In this document: positions 22,865 through 31,527 of the stretch, piece by piece
How positions within the stretch are numbered: position 1 is the first letter of the stretch
Layout: the number at the start of each line of letters is the position of its first letter
DNA from: Morinoia aosen
Taxonomy: Eukaryota > Arthropoda > Malacostraca > Amphipoda > Talitridae
DNA: 64,000 nucleotides
NCBI GenBank assembly: GCA_030386875.1
Contig: CM059564.1
Location: forward strand, 71,691,436 to 71,755,435
Direction: 5' to 3'
Made by a program: the position numbers and the translations under genes
Notes under the pieces: model-generated
The model's database searches: none
Told to the model about the DNA's origin: nothing
Seen by the model: the letters and a program-made list of their open reading frames with translations, nothing else

Positions 22865-23400
22865 AATAATAATGAAGGCATCTACGGATGCTTTATTTCC
22901 AATTTCAAGCCTGATACATATCACCTTGCACATTGGATTTTCAAATGTCTTATAACTAACACCAGGACGCCATGACGCTTTCCTCCGGTCAAATAAATAA
23001 TAATGAAGGCATCTACGGATGCTTTATTTCCAATTTCAAGCCTGATACATATCACCTTATAGATTGGATTTTCAAATGCCTTATAACTAATGCCAGGACG
23101 CCATTACGCTTTCCCCCGGTCAAGACCGGTACCCATTTCAGACACCTGGGTAGAGTGGGGTATTGTGCTTGGAATTTTTCCCCTATACCCAACAGAGAAA
23201 ATCGCCACCAGCGCCGGGACTCGAACCAGGGTCTGCCTGGACGGAGGCAAGTTCGCTAGTCTCACGGCACGACGAGCACTCTCACGGCACGACCTCCTCT
23301 CTGCTCAAGGCCGGTACCCATTTCAGACACCTGGGTAGAGTGGGGTATTGTGCTTGGAATTTTTCTCCTATACCCAACAGAGAAAATCGCCATCCAGTGC
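22865..23400 (-). repeat. tRNA-derived SINE-like unit with duplicated tail
   Basis: Read on the minus strand, a tRNA-like head (23300-23200) contains GGTTCGAGTCCCGGC, a good Pol III B box. A conserved body follows (GTGTCTGAAATGGGTACCGG), then a tail rich in TTATTATT. The tail segment is present twice in tandem (22865-22992 and 22996-23122, about 128 bp each, highly similar). The A box is weak, so transcription competence is doubtful. Confidence 0.6.
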
Positions 23401-23475
23401 CGGGAGTCAAACCCGGGTTTCCCGCACGGTGGGCAGGGCCTATAGACCCAAGGCTATGGCGAGCAGAGTGAAATT
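23306..23475 (-). repeat. second SINE-like unit, truncated
   Basis: A second copy of the same body (23306-23400) is preceded on the minus strand by a different tRNA-like head containing GGGTTTGACTCCCGGC (23400-23420). It sits immediately upstream, on the minus strand, of the first unit and lacks that unit's tail. The pair could be a dimeric SINE or two insertions. Confidence 0.55.
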
Positions 23476-24590
23476 ACGAGTCTCATTTTTTCACCGGATG
23501 TACCTGGCCTACACTTCCTATTGCAGCAATAATCCCAATATCACCCATGATCTCATAATATGGGGACGGTGTCCTGAAAAATTCTCCAACTGTACAAGAA
23601 TTCAACTTTAAAATGTCATGTTATTACGAAACGTTTATGAGTTAATGGCATTTATAGAACAACAAATATTTTGTTTTTCAATAACTTTTGCATTCTAGCT
23701 CCTAATGGAATGGCGTTACATTTCACTATAGCAGTGCAACAATTTAGAAGGTGTAGCGGTAGCGCCCGCTGCAATTAGAGCCTGTAGCTGTATAGGTAGC
23801 GTCCACCATACTTCAAAGTAGTGCCGCCTAGTTCTGGATCTTCATATTTCAAAGTTTAAAGAGTTGAACTCTATGGGCTTAGTCTACAATGGCAACAAGT
23901 AATTGGAGGTTATAGTAAGTAATAAACGCAAACATATATGTCAAACAATTAAATAAATTTAGCAGCAACTTGAATACTGTGAACGGTTTGAGATAGTTCA
24001 ATCAGTATTAGGTATGGAAGGAGTAAATGAGATGGCATCGGAAATAGGAGCATAGAAATGATCAGATAGATGAAAATTATTAAATTTAGGGTACACATAA
24101 TTTAAAAACGTGTTGCATGCACTATTATTTTATACAGTAGCGCAGCTAGAGGGGCCACTGGCCCCCATAAAATGGCCCCCCTCCTGAAATGCTAAGCTGG
24201 GAGTCAATTTCAGTCGCCGCTTTCAGTAAAATAATAAAAACATTTCTGGTAATTAATGAATGCTCCCTCCCTCCCCCAAATTTTTCAGCTGGCTGTACCA
24301 TTGATTGTATTTGAACTACTGAACCGAAACACATAGCCGCAGAGTACACATGATAGACAGGGTATATAAAATTGCAGAACCGCACGCATTTGCGAACGCT
24401 TGTCAATATTGACCAAACCTGGAACTAAATTAAAAAGGGAATGTTCAGTGCAAATTATTTATTTTTCTCGTCAGCCAGGACCCTCTCTTTTTTTCTTTAG
24501 AATGACTAGCTCTGTAAATCGATCCGCGCTACAGGTTCGTTTAGAACAGGTATCGATCCGGGTACTCAACAGACCATAACATTTATTTAA
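23476..24590. other. non-coding DNA; one possible hAT end
   Basis: AT-rich. At about 24136 the words CAGTAGCGCAGCTAGAGGGG resemble a common hAT terminal sequence, but no partner end was found. Nothing else was recognised. Confidence 0.35.
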
Positions 24591-24599
24591 AATTTATAG

Positions 24600-24785
24600 A
24601 TTTAGATTTAAATTAATCAGTAAAATAGGATTAGATACCCTAGTATATATTAAAGGAAGAGCCTCAGTAATAAAGTTAAATTGTAAAAGTTTGGCGGCTT
24701 TAAAATATTAGAGGGGCTTGTATATAAACGATAATCCGCGTTTTGTTTTACTTTTTAAATTTTTGTATATCGTTATGTAAATGAA
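24600..24785 (+). pseudogene. NUMT: partial mitochondrial 12S rRNA
   Basis: Contains the small-subunit core GGATTAGATACCCTAGTAT (24632-24650). It continues with a GTTTGGCGGC block, a GAGGGGCTTGTA block, then AAACGATAATCCGCG and TTTTTGTATATCGTTATG, in the same order and spacing as arthropod mitochondrial 12S rRNA. The extreme AT content matches mitochondrial origin. Only about 190 bp, the middle of the gene, is present and no other mitochondrial gene flanks it, so this is a nuclear insertion. The 5' part of the LINE tandem follows about 100 bp downstream. The limits are approximate. Confidence 0.85.
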
Positions 24786-25226
24786 GTTTAGTTGTTTGTT
24801 TATTATATTAAATCAAGATGCAGAAACGGTGTGCACGATACGGTGTGCACGTGCGTCCAATTCTCCGACGAAAATTGTGGTGAATTAAAGTGAAGTTGCT
24901 GAAAAACTGGTATAGTTTGTATATTCACGTGAGTACAGTGTGTGACTTTGTATGGAGTGCTCGTGAGAGTAGTTTTTTTTTGCCGCGTGAGAGTTGAGAT
25001 TGGACTTTGGTGTGGTGACTTGCAATTTTTGACTGAGGTGTTTTGACTGGTAAGCTTTCTTTGCATATAAAGAGTATAGTGTGTGACATTGTAGAGAGTG
25101 ACTGTGAGAGTAGTAGGAAACGTTTTTGTTTCTTTTGGTTTGATAACTTGATTTTCAGTAGATTTGGTGAGTGAAGACTTCTTCTGCCTGTGAAATTTGT
25201 ACTGAGAGAGAAGTCTGTGTTTGAGG

Positions 25227-26366
25227 ATGGCAAGAAATAGGACTGGTCGTAGGAAGGGAGGTGCAAGTGGAATGGATGAGGAGATTGAGTGCATGACTTG
25301 TAAAGAGTGGATAGATATAGATGCATGCAAAGGTTTGAGAGAAATGAGTCGGAGAAAGTTGAGTGATCTTGTGTTTACGTGCTGGAAATGTTTGAATGAT
25401 GAGAGTAAGAAGTTGAAAGAGGAGGTTGAGAGATTGACAATTTTGATGGTTGCTTTAGAGGCTGACTTGAAGGATGAAAGGAAGCTGAACGAAGGAAAGA
25501 ATGAGAATGGTGCAAATGCAGTGAATGAAGAGGTAAATGGTGGTGCAAGGAGTGCAAATGAAGTGGATGATAATGCAAATGATGGTGCAAGGAGTGTGAA
25601 TGAAGTAAATGATGGTGCAAATGTGACAGATGAGAGTAGAAGGATGAATGAGCATGATGAAAGAGGTAAAAATGGAAAGAGAGTGAATGAGCCACCTGTT
25701 GTGGTGCCACATGAGGTGCAGGAGCCTGTAGTGGAAGCGAATGAAAGGAAGATAAATGGAAAGAATGATCTGAGTGAAAGAAGTGAGCGAAAGAGTAGCA
25801 TGAAAGGGAGAGTAAGACCTATGATTAGAATATGTGGAGATAGCATGGTGAAGAATGTTGATAGGTTCGTATGTATGAGTGACAGTAGTGGATGTATGAG
25901 CATGAGAGGGAAAGGAGTGGAGGAGATTTGTAGGCATGCTGAGAGAGTGATAGATGGAATGGATGAAGGAATGGTTGTACTGCAAGGAGGTGGCAATGGG
26001 TTGCTTGAATGTGGGAGAGAACGTACGGTGAATGCAATTATGAAAGTTGTTGATAGGGCGCGGAAGAAGAATGTTAGAGTGGCAGTGACTAGCCTCCTAA
26101 GAAGGCCTGCGTGTGATGAGGAGTATGAAAGGGTGCGAAAGGAGGTGAATAGAGAGTTGCATGAAAGGATTATGAGTATGAGAGCTGAGAGTGTGAGAAA
26201 GCGTGAGCTGGGTTCCAGCTTCCTTGACATGGATAGCGTGATCCAGGATGGGTGTTTTCTTGGAGATGGAGTCCATCTTACAAAAGAAGGTGAGATGAAA
26301 CTCTCCAAGAGATATATCCGGTGGATCAGGGCTACTCATGTCATAATGGAAGCTGGAACTGGATGA
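25227..26366 (+). CDS. LINE ORF1 protein: zinc finger, coiled coil, SGNH esterase-like domain (copy A)
   Basis: A 379-residue protein. I use the ATG at 25227 (MARNRTGRRK). Residues 22-55 hold cysteines in the pattern CX2C, C34, CX2C (CMTC...CWKC), like part of a PHD-type finger. Residues 57-82 form a charged coiled coil. A low-complexity linker rich in Asn/Glu/Gly with repeated NE and GAR words covers 90-190. The C-terminal half looks like an SGNH/GDSL hydrolase: GDS with candidate nucleophile S206, GGGN with N257, and GDGVH with D347 and H350. A PHD plus esterase ORF1 is known from CR1-like LINEs. It would act as the RNA-binding partner in the ribonucleoprotein; esterase activity is inferred only. 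The stop codon abuts the ORF2 start. Confidence 0.92.
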   Translation: MARNRTGRRKGGASGMDEEIECMTCKEWIDIDACKGLREMSRRKLSDLVFTCWKCLNDESKKLKEEVERLTILMVALEADLKDERKLNEGKNENGANAVNEEVNGGARSANEVDDNANDGARSVNEVNDGANVTDESRRMNEHDERGKNGKRVNEPPVVVPHEVQEPVVEANERKINGKNDLSERSERKSSMKGRVRPMIRICGDSMVKNVDRFVCMSDSSGCMSMRGKGVEEICRHAERVIDGMDEGMVVLQGGGNGLLECGRERTVNAIMKVVDRARKKNVRVAVTSLLRRPACDEEYERVRKEVNRELHERIMSMRAESVRKRELGSSFLDMDSVIQDGCFLGDGVHLTKEGEMKLSKRYIRWIRATHVIMEAGTG

Positions 26367-29300
26367 ATGAAAATCCGTCAGAGCAAAAGTGAGGAACGTC
26401 TGGAATTGTCCAATTGTGTTGTAAGGTTTGGAAGTATAAATGTGCGTGGATGGAATGCAGGAAAGTTAGATGACCTCGTAGTAGAATTTGAGAATGGAAA
26501 ATTGGATTGTGTTGGTGTAGTAGAGACCCAAATGCGTGATAGAGTCAGTTTAACATGTAAGGAGAATAAGTATCATATGATAGGAAAAGGGCGTGTAAAT
26601 TGGCAAAAAAGAGGTGGTGGAGTTGGTTTGATTGTAAAGAATGCTCTAAATTGGAAATTAGAGGAACTTCCTGTTGGAAATGAACCTGAAAGTGAAGATT
26701 TGTTAGCGATTAAGTGTGAAAGAATGCATGCCAGAGAATGTATCGTTGTGATTGTATGTTATATGACAACTGATGGGATTTTAGCTCATGAAGAGAATGT
26801 AAAAAAGTATGAAATATTAACAAGGATTGTACGAGAACACTGCAGGTGCCCTCTGATTGTGATGGGTGACATGAATGGCCATGTTGGTATACTTGGTGAG
26901 CCGGTGAATGCAAATGGACAAAAATTGATAGATTTTTGTGATGAGAATGAACTTGAAAACCTGAATGTAACAATAGGAAATGGCTTGCATACATGGCAAA
27001 GCAGGGAATGGAAAACTGCAATTGACTATATGATTGTGAATAGTAGAGCAAGAGAGTGTGTCAATGAAATGTTTGTAGATGAAGATGATTTTGATATTGA
27101 TAGTGACCATAAAATGCTTGTGCTTGAATATAACTGGGGTAGAAAGGAGTCAATGCAAAAGGTCAGTAGTGTGAAAGAAAGTTGGCAGATAAAAAAGGCA
27201 AACTGGGAAGAATTTAAGAATGAATTGAGTAGGTATAACTGGAACAGGTGTGGAAATGTAAATGACCTAAATGGTGAGATTGCAAGAACCTTGTATGATG
27301 TGGCAGAGCAAAAGATTGGTAGAATAAAATGTAGGAAAGGGACAGGGAATGCCAGGTGGTTTACAAGTGAGATAAAGGAAGAACGAATGAGAAGAAAGAC
27401 TTTAAATAAGAAACAACGCAGTATGAGGAAAATGTATGAAAGAAACAGAATTACTGAGGATGAATGGCAGAGTGCATGGAATGAGTACAAGGACCAGCAG
27501 AAGAAAGTAAGGAGAATGATTAATGAGGCTAGAGTTAAAGAGGAGAGACACCAAGTTGAAAATCTAAGAAAGAAAGGTCCGGATGGAATAAAAGATTGGT
27601 ATAAGTTTATACAAGGTAATGATAGAAGTAGTGAAGTTCAAGTTGATGAATTAGTAGTTAATGGTTGCAGTGTGCAAGATAGGATGCAACTGGTGAAAGC
27701 AGTTGAAGAATACTGGGAGGACATTGGTGGAATGAATGAGCAGGTTACAGATAATGCACCCATAAATTTTCTGATTGACGAACGTGAACTGCAAATGGAA
27801 GACGAAATCACTTGTGAAGAGATTGTAAGTTTTTTGAAGAAAGTGAAAAATGGAAAGGCATGTGGCCCTGATAAGATCCCATATGAGTTCTATAAATTTG
27901 GAGGAGAGAGTGTGGTCAGTATGTTGAAATGTTTATTTGATGAGATATGGAAGAGTGAAAGAGTACCGGATGACTGGAACAAGTGTAATGTAGTTCTGTT
28001 GCATAAGGGTGGACATAAGAGTATGAAAGAACTTAAAAATTACAGACCAATTGCACTGGGTGACACTGTATGTAAGATATTTTGTGGTATTTTGAATGAG
28101 AGAATGAAAAATTTAGTTGAGGAATTAGGAGTCCTAGGTGAAGAACAGAATGGTTTTAGGCAGGATAGACGTGGGGAAGATAATCTGTTTGTAGTGAGTG
28201 AAATAATTGAGCGAATGAGGAAGGATGATAAGAAGGTGTATTTAGCATTCCTGGATATTGAAAAAGCGTATGACAGAGTGGATCGGGTTAGGCTCCTTGA
28301 AGTTCTGAGAAAAGTTGGGTTTAGCAGAAAAATAGTAAAAATTGTACAAAGTCTGTATGAGAACACAAGCGCTATATACAGGTTAGGAAATTTGGAAACG
28401 GGGCAAGTGAGGAGTGTTAGAGGAGTGAGACAGGGCTGTACTCTGTCTCCCCTGTTGTTTGGATTGTACACAGAAGAATTAGCAGTTCGACTGAGAAGGA
28501 GTGGCTTAGGACTGAAAGTTGGTAATGAGAGACTGAGCTGTTTGTTGTATGCTGATGATGTGGTTGTGGTTAGTGGATGTGGACATGAACTGCAAAGGAT
28601 GCTTGACATTGTGAACGGATATAGTACAGATTTCAAGATGAACTTCGGTGCCGACAAAAGCAAGGTTATGGTTATAAATAGTGATGAGACTGATAGAGAC
28701 AGACTGTGGAATATTGGAGAAATCAGAATAGGTAGAACAAAAGAATACAAATATCTAGGTTGTATGATAAGTGAAGATGGATGCACTAGAACTAAGGGTG
28801 AGAAAGTGGCAAAAGCTATGCAGTGGAGTGGACGATTAAGTAGCGTGGCCAGATACAGAGCAAACAAGTATGAATGTGTGAGAGGAATGTGGAAGTATGT
28901 TGCTGTACCTAGTGTCATGTATGGTATGAGTGCTCTTGCCTGGAATGGAAGTGATCTTGAAAAGCTGGATGTAATACAAAATAAGGTAGGACGGTTAGCA
29001 TTGGGTGCTCCAAAATGGACAGCTACAGAAGCCATTAGAGGTGACCTTGGGTGGAGCCTATTTTCAGAAAGAATGATGAAGGCGGTGCTGAATTATAAGG
29101 TGAGAATTGAAAGAATGCAGAATAGCAGATGGGTAAAGCGAATTTTTGAATGGAATCTGAGTGTAAGCTATTGGGAGAAAGTGTGTTGGGGGCATGCAAG
29201 GAAGCTTAGTATGCAAAAGATTATTCATGTTAGAATTGGGAGACCTGTGGATGACTGGAGTTTAATAAATCCTGGAGGTGTAGGGCCTGAGTGGGACTGC

Positions 29301-29783
29301 AAGAGGTGGAAGAAAGAGATTGAGAGGAAAACAAAAGAGTATGGATTGAATAAGTGGAGGCTTAGCATGGTGCGGAAGCCTACACTTGACTGGTATATGA
29401 AAAAAGAAGCACCTAAGTTTGAGATGTTCTATGATGGTAGTTTTGGAAGTCAACTCTTGTTTGCTGTGAGATGTAAGTCATTGAGTGTGAACAGACGTAC
29501 ATGGAGGTGGAATGAGAATAATAACAGATTATGTCGGCAGTGTATTAGTGGAGTGGAGGAAACAATTGAGCATTTTGTGCTGGAATGTAGTAGGTATGAG
29601 CAAGAGAGAGAAAGTTTTATGAATGTGGTGCTTGAGCAGTATGGAGAGAATGAGTGGTATGCCAGATGTGCTGAAGATGATTGCGGTATAAGCTGTCTTG
29701 CTGGATTGGATCAGGAGTGCAATTTGAGTATCATTGAAGCTATGAAATTGTTTCTTGTGCGTGCCTGGAGTAAGAGACAGTGA
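26367..29783 (+). CDS. LINE ORF2: AP endonuclease-reverse transcriptase (copy A)
   Basis: 1138 residues with no interruption. The N-terminal APE-type endonuclease has all expected residues visible: N25 (SINVRGWN), E53 (VVETQ), D168 and N170 (GDMNGH), D220 (AIDYM), and D247-H248 (SDHKM). The reverse transcriptase includes GPDKIPYEF, NYRPIALG, FLDIEKAYD with D630, VRQGCTLSPLLF, and YADD at 728-731. A C-terminal CX2CX9HX4C finger starts at C1056 (CRQC...HFVLEC). The ATG follows the ORF1 TGA directly (TGAATG), which suggests termination-reinitiation. Together the domains nick target DNA and prime reverse transcription of the element RNA. The VRQGC variant of the RT motif and the CCHC tail are not typical of CR1, so the clade is left open. 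Confidence 0.95.
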   Translation: MKIRQSKSEERLELSNCVVRFGSINVRGWNAGKLDDLVVEFENGKLDCVGVVETQMRDRVSLTCKENKYHMIGKGRVNWQKRGGGVGLIVKNALNWKLEELPVGNEPESEDLLAIKCERMHARECIVVIVCYMTTDGILAHEENVKKYEILTRIVREHCRCPLIVMGDMNGHVGILGEPVNANGQKLIDFCDENELENLNVTIGNGLHTWQSREWKTAIDYMIVNSRARECVNEMFVDEDDFDIDSDHKMLVLEYNWGRKESMQKVSSVKESWQIKKANWEEFKNELSRYNWNRCGNVNDLNGEIARTLYDVAEQKIGRIKCRKGTGNARWFTSEIKEERMRRKTLNKKQRSMRKMYERNRITEDEWQSAWNEYKDQQKKVRRMINEARVKEERHQVENLRKKGPDGIKDWYKFIQGNDRSSEVQVDELVVNGCSVQDRMQLVKAVEEYWEDIGGMNEQVTDNAPINFLIDERELQMEDEITCEEIVSFLKKVKNGKACGPDKIPYEFYKFGGESVVSMLKCLFDEIWKSERVPDDWNKCNVVLLHKGGHKSMKELKNYRPIALGDTVCKIFCGILNERMKNLVEELGVLGEEQNGFRQDRRGEDNLFVVSEIIERMRKDDKKVYLAFLDIEKAYDRVDRVRLLEVLRKVGFSRKIVKIVQSLYENTSAIYRLGNLETGQVRSVRGVRQGCTLSPLLFGLYTEELAVRLRRSGLGLKVGNERLSCLLYADDVVVVSGCGHELQRMLDIVNGYSTDFKMNFGADKSKVMVINSDETDRDRLWNIGEIRIGRTKEYKYLGCMISEDGCTRTKGEKVAKAMQWSGRLSSVARYRANKYECVRGMWKYVAVPSVMYGMSALAWNGSDLEKLDVIQNKVGRLALGAPKWTATEAIRGDLGWSLFSERMMKAVLNYKVRIERMQNSRWVKRIFEWNLSVSYWEKVCWGHARKLSMQKIIHVRIGRPVDDWSLINPGGVGPEWDCKRWKKEIERKTKEYGLNKWRLSMVRKPTLDWYMKKEAPKFEMFYDGSFGSQLLFAVRCKSLSVNRRTWRWNENNNRLCRQCISGVEETIEHFVLECSRYEQERESFMNVVLEQYGENEWYARCAEDDCGISCLAGLDQECNLSIIEAMKLFLVRAWSKRQ

Positions 29784-30040
29784 CTGGAATGAGCCAGTCA
29801 GGTAGAATGGTCAGTAATGACCCAATATGCCTGGGGATGGTGTTTTGACGCACTGGCTATCCCAGTGACGCCATCCAATGGCAGCTTGTGACAAGGATTG
29901 GTAAATCCTGAGTAGTTTAGTGGACAAGTCTGGTACCAGGCGCTGAACTCTTTGTGTGATAACTGTGGAGGGAATTGTAGGCCGTTACAAAGGCCCCGAC
30001 GCTGTCGGCCCTCAATTTCAAGTTCAAGTTCAAGTTCATA
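29784..30040 (+). other. 3' UTR and TTCAAG tail of LINE copy A
   Basis: 257 bp, nearly identical to 34943-35193 in copy B. It ends in three TTCAAG units and TTCATA (copy B has two units). A microsatellite tail instead of poly(A) points to 3'-end recognition by the reverse transcriptase. It contains short self-complementary segments such as CACTGGCTATCCCAGTG. Confidence 0.85.
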
Positions 30041-30387
30041 CTAGATAGAGTTGCTGAAAAACTGGTATAGTTTGTATATTCACGTGAGTACAGTGTGTGA
30101 CTTTGTATGGAGTGCTCGTGAGAGTAGTTTTTTCTGTTGCGTGAGAGTTGAGACTGAGCATTGGACTTTGGTGTGGTGACTTGCAATTTTTGACTGAGGT
30201 GTTTTGACTGGTAAGCTTTCTTTGCATATAAAGAGTATAGTGTGTGACATTGTAGAGAGTGACTGTGAGAGTAGTAGGAAACGTTTTTGTTTCTTTTGGT
30301 TTGATAACTTGATTTTCAGTAGATTTGGTGAGTGAAAACTTCTTCTGCCTGTGAAATTTGTACTGAGAGAGAAGTCTGTGTTTGAGG

Positions 30388-31527
30388 ATGGCAAGAAATA
30401 GGACTGGTCGTAGGAAGGGAGGTGCAAGTGGAATGGATGAGGAGATTGAGTGCATGACTTGTAAAGAGTGGATAGATATGGATGCATGCAAAGGTTTGAG
30501 AGAAATGAGTCGGAGAAAGTTGAGTGATCTTGTGTTTACGTGCTGGAAATGTTTGAATGATGAGAGTAAGAAGTTGAAAGAGGAGGTTGAGAGATTGACA
30601 ATTTTGATGGTTGCTTTAGAGGCTGACTTGAAGAATGAAAGGAAGCTGAACGAAGGAAAGAATGAGAATGGTGCAAATGCAGTGAATGAAGAGGTAAATG
30701 GTGGTGCAAGGAGTGCAAATGAAGTGGATGATAATGCAAATGATGGTGCAAGGAGTGTGAATGAAGCAAATGATGGTGCAAATGTGACAGATGAGAGTAG
30801 AAGGATGAATGAGCATGATGAAAGAGGTAAAAATGGAAAGAGAGTGAATGAGCCACCTGTTGTGGTGCCACATGAGGTGCAGGAGCCTGTAGTGGAAGCG
30901 AATGAAAGGAAGATGAATGGAAAGAATGATCTGAGTGAAAGAAGTGAGCAAAAGAGTAGCATGAAAGGGAGAGTAAGACCTATGATTAGAATATGTGGAG
31001 ATAGCATGGTGAAGAATGTTGATAGGTTCGTATGTATGAGTGACATGAGTGGATGTATGAGCATGAGAGGGAAAGGAGTGGAGGAGATTTGTAGGCATGC
31101 TGAGAGAGTGATAGATGGAATGGATGAAGGAATGGTTGTACTGCAAGGAGGTGGCAATGGGTTGCTTGAATGTGGGAGAGAACGTACGGTGAATGCAATT
31201 ATGAAAGTTGTTGATAGGGCGCGGAAGAAGAATGTTAGAGTGGCGGTGACTAGCCTCCTAAGGAGGCCTGCGTGTGATGAGGAATATGAAAGGGTGCGAA
31301 AGGAGGTGAATAGAGAGTTGCATGAAAGGATTATGAGTATGAGAGCTGAGAGTGTGAGAAAGCGTGAGCTGGGTTCCAGCTTCCTTGACATGGATAGCGT
31401 GATCCAGGATGGGTGTTTTCTTGGAGATGGAGTCCATCTTACAAAAGAAGGTGAGATGAAACTCTCCAAGAGATATATCCGGTGGATCAGGGCTACTCAT
31501 GTCATAATGGAAGCTGGAACTGGATGA
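30388..31527 (+). CDS. LINE ORF1 protein, zinc finger-coiled coil-esterase (copy B)
   Basis: 379 residues, uninterrupted, differing from copy A at about six positions (for example I/M in the finger loop, D/N after the coiled coil, V/A in the linker, S/M before the CMSMRG block). The candidate esterase residues (GDS at 204-206, N257, D347, H350) and the zinc-binding cysteines are unchanged. The ORF can still be translated, but the downstream ORF2 is dead, so the product could only act in trans. Confidence 0.9.
   Translation: MARNRTGRRKGGASGMDEEIECMTCKEWIDMDACKGLREMSRRKLSDLVFTCWKCLNDESKKLKEEVERLTILMVALEADLKNERKLNEGKNENGANAVNEEVNGGARSANEVDDNANDGARSVNEANDGANVTDESRRMNEHDERGKNGKRVNEPPVVVPHEVQEPVVEANERKMNGKNDLSERSEQKSSMKGRVRPMIRICGDSMVKNVDRFVCMSDMSGCMSMRGKGVEEICRHAERVIDGMDEGMVVLQGGGNGLLECGRERTVNAIMKVVDRARKKNVRVAVTSLLRRPACDEEYERVRKEVNRELHERIMSMRAESVRKRELGSSFLDMDSVIQDGCFLGDGVHLTKEGEMKLSKRYIRWIRATHVIMEAGTG

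Larger units (their letters stand above)
24895..30040 (+). mobile_element. LINE copy A, two-ORF, apparently intact
   Basis: About 5.15 kb: 5' leader (24895-25226), ORF1, ORF2, a 257-bp 3' UTR, and a tail of TTCAAG repeats ending TTCATA. The start given is the first base shared with copy B. The unshared 70 bp before it, which contains a short duplication of ACGGTGTGCAC, could be more of its 5' leader. No target duplication was found. Both frames are open, so the copy may be competent. It is followed without spacer, apart from about ten bases, by copy B. Confidence 0.95.

Noticed and set aside
23200..23300. Genuine tRNA gene on the minus strand
   Set aside because: The B box is good, but I could not build a complete cloverleaf with a proper A box; it is continuous with a repeated SINE-like body.
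24600..24785. Functional rRNA gene
   Set aside because: Only the middle of mitochondrial 12S is present, in nuclear context.
24803..26308. 501-codon minus-strand frame, and its twin at 30036-31469 (477 codons)
   Set aside because: Antisense of LINE ORF1 and its leader. It is rich in Ser/Phe/Leu with no domain, and exists because the sense strand lacks certain codons. The sense frames carry recognisable catalytic motifs.
28040..29035. 331-codon minus-strand frame, and its twin at 33094-34194
   Set aside because: Antisense shadow of the LINE reverse transcriptase; low-complexity hydrophobic product.
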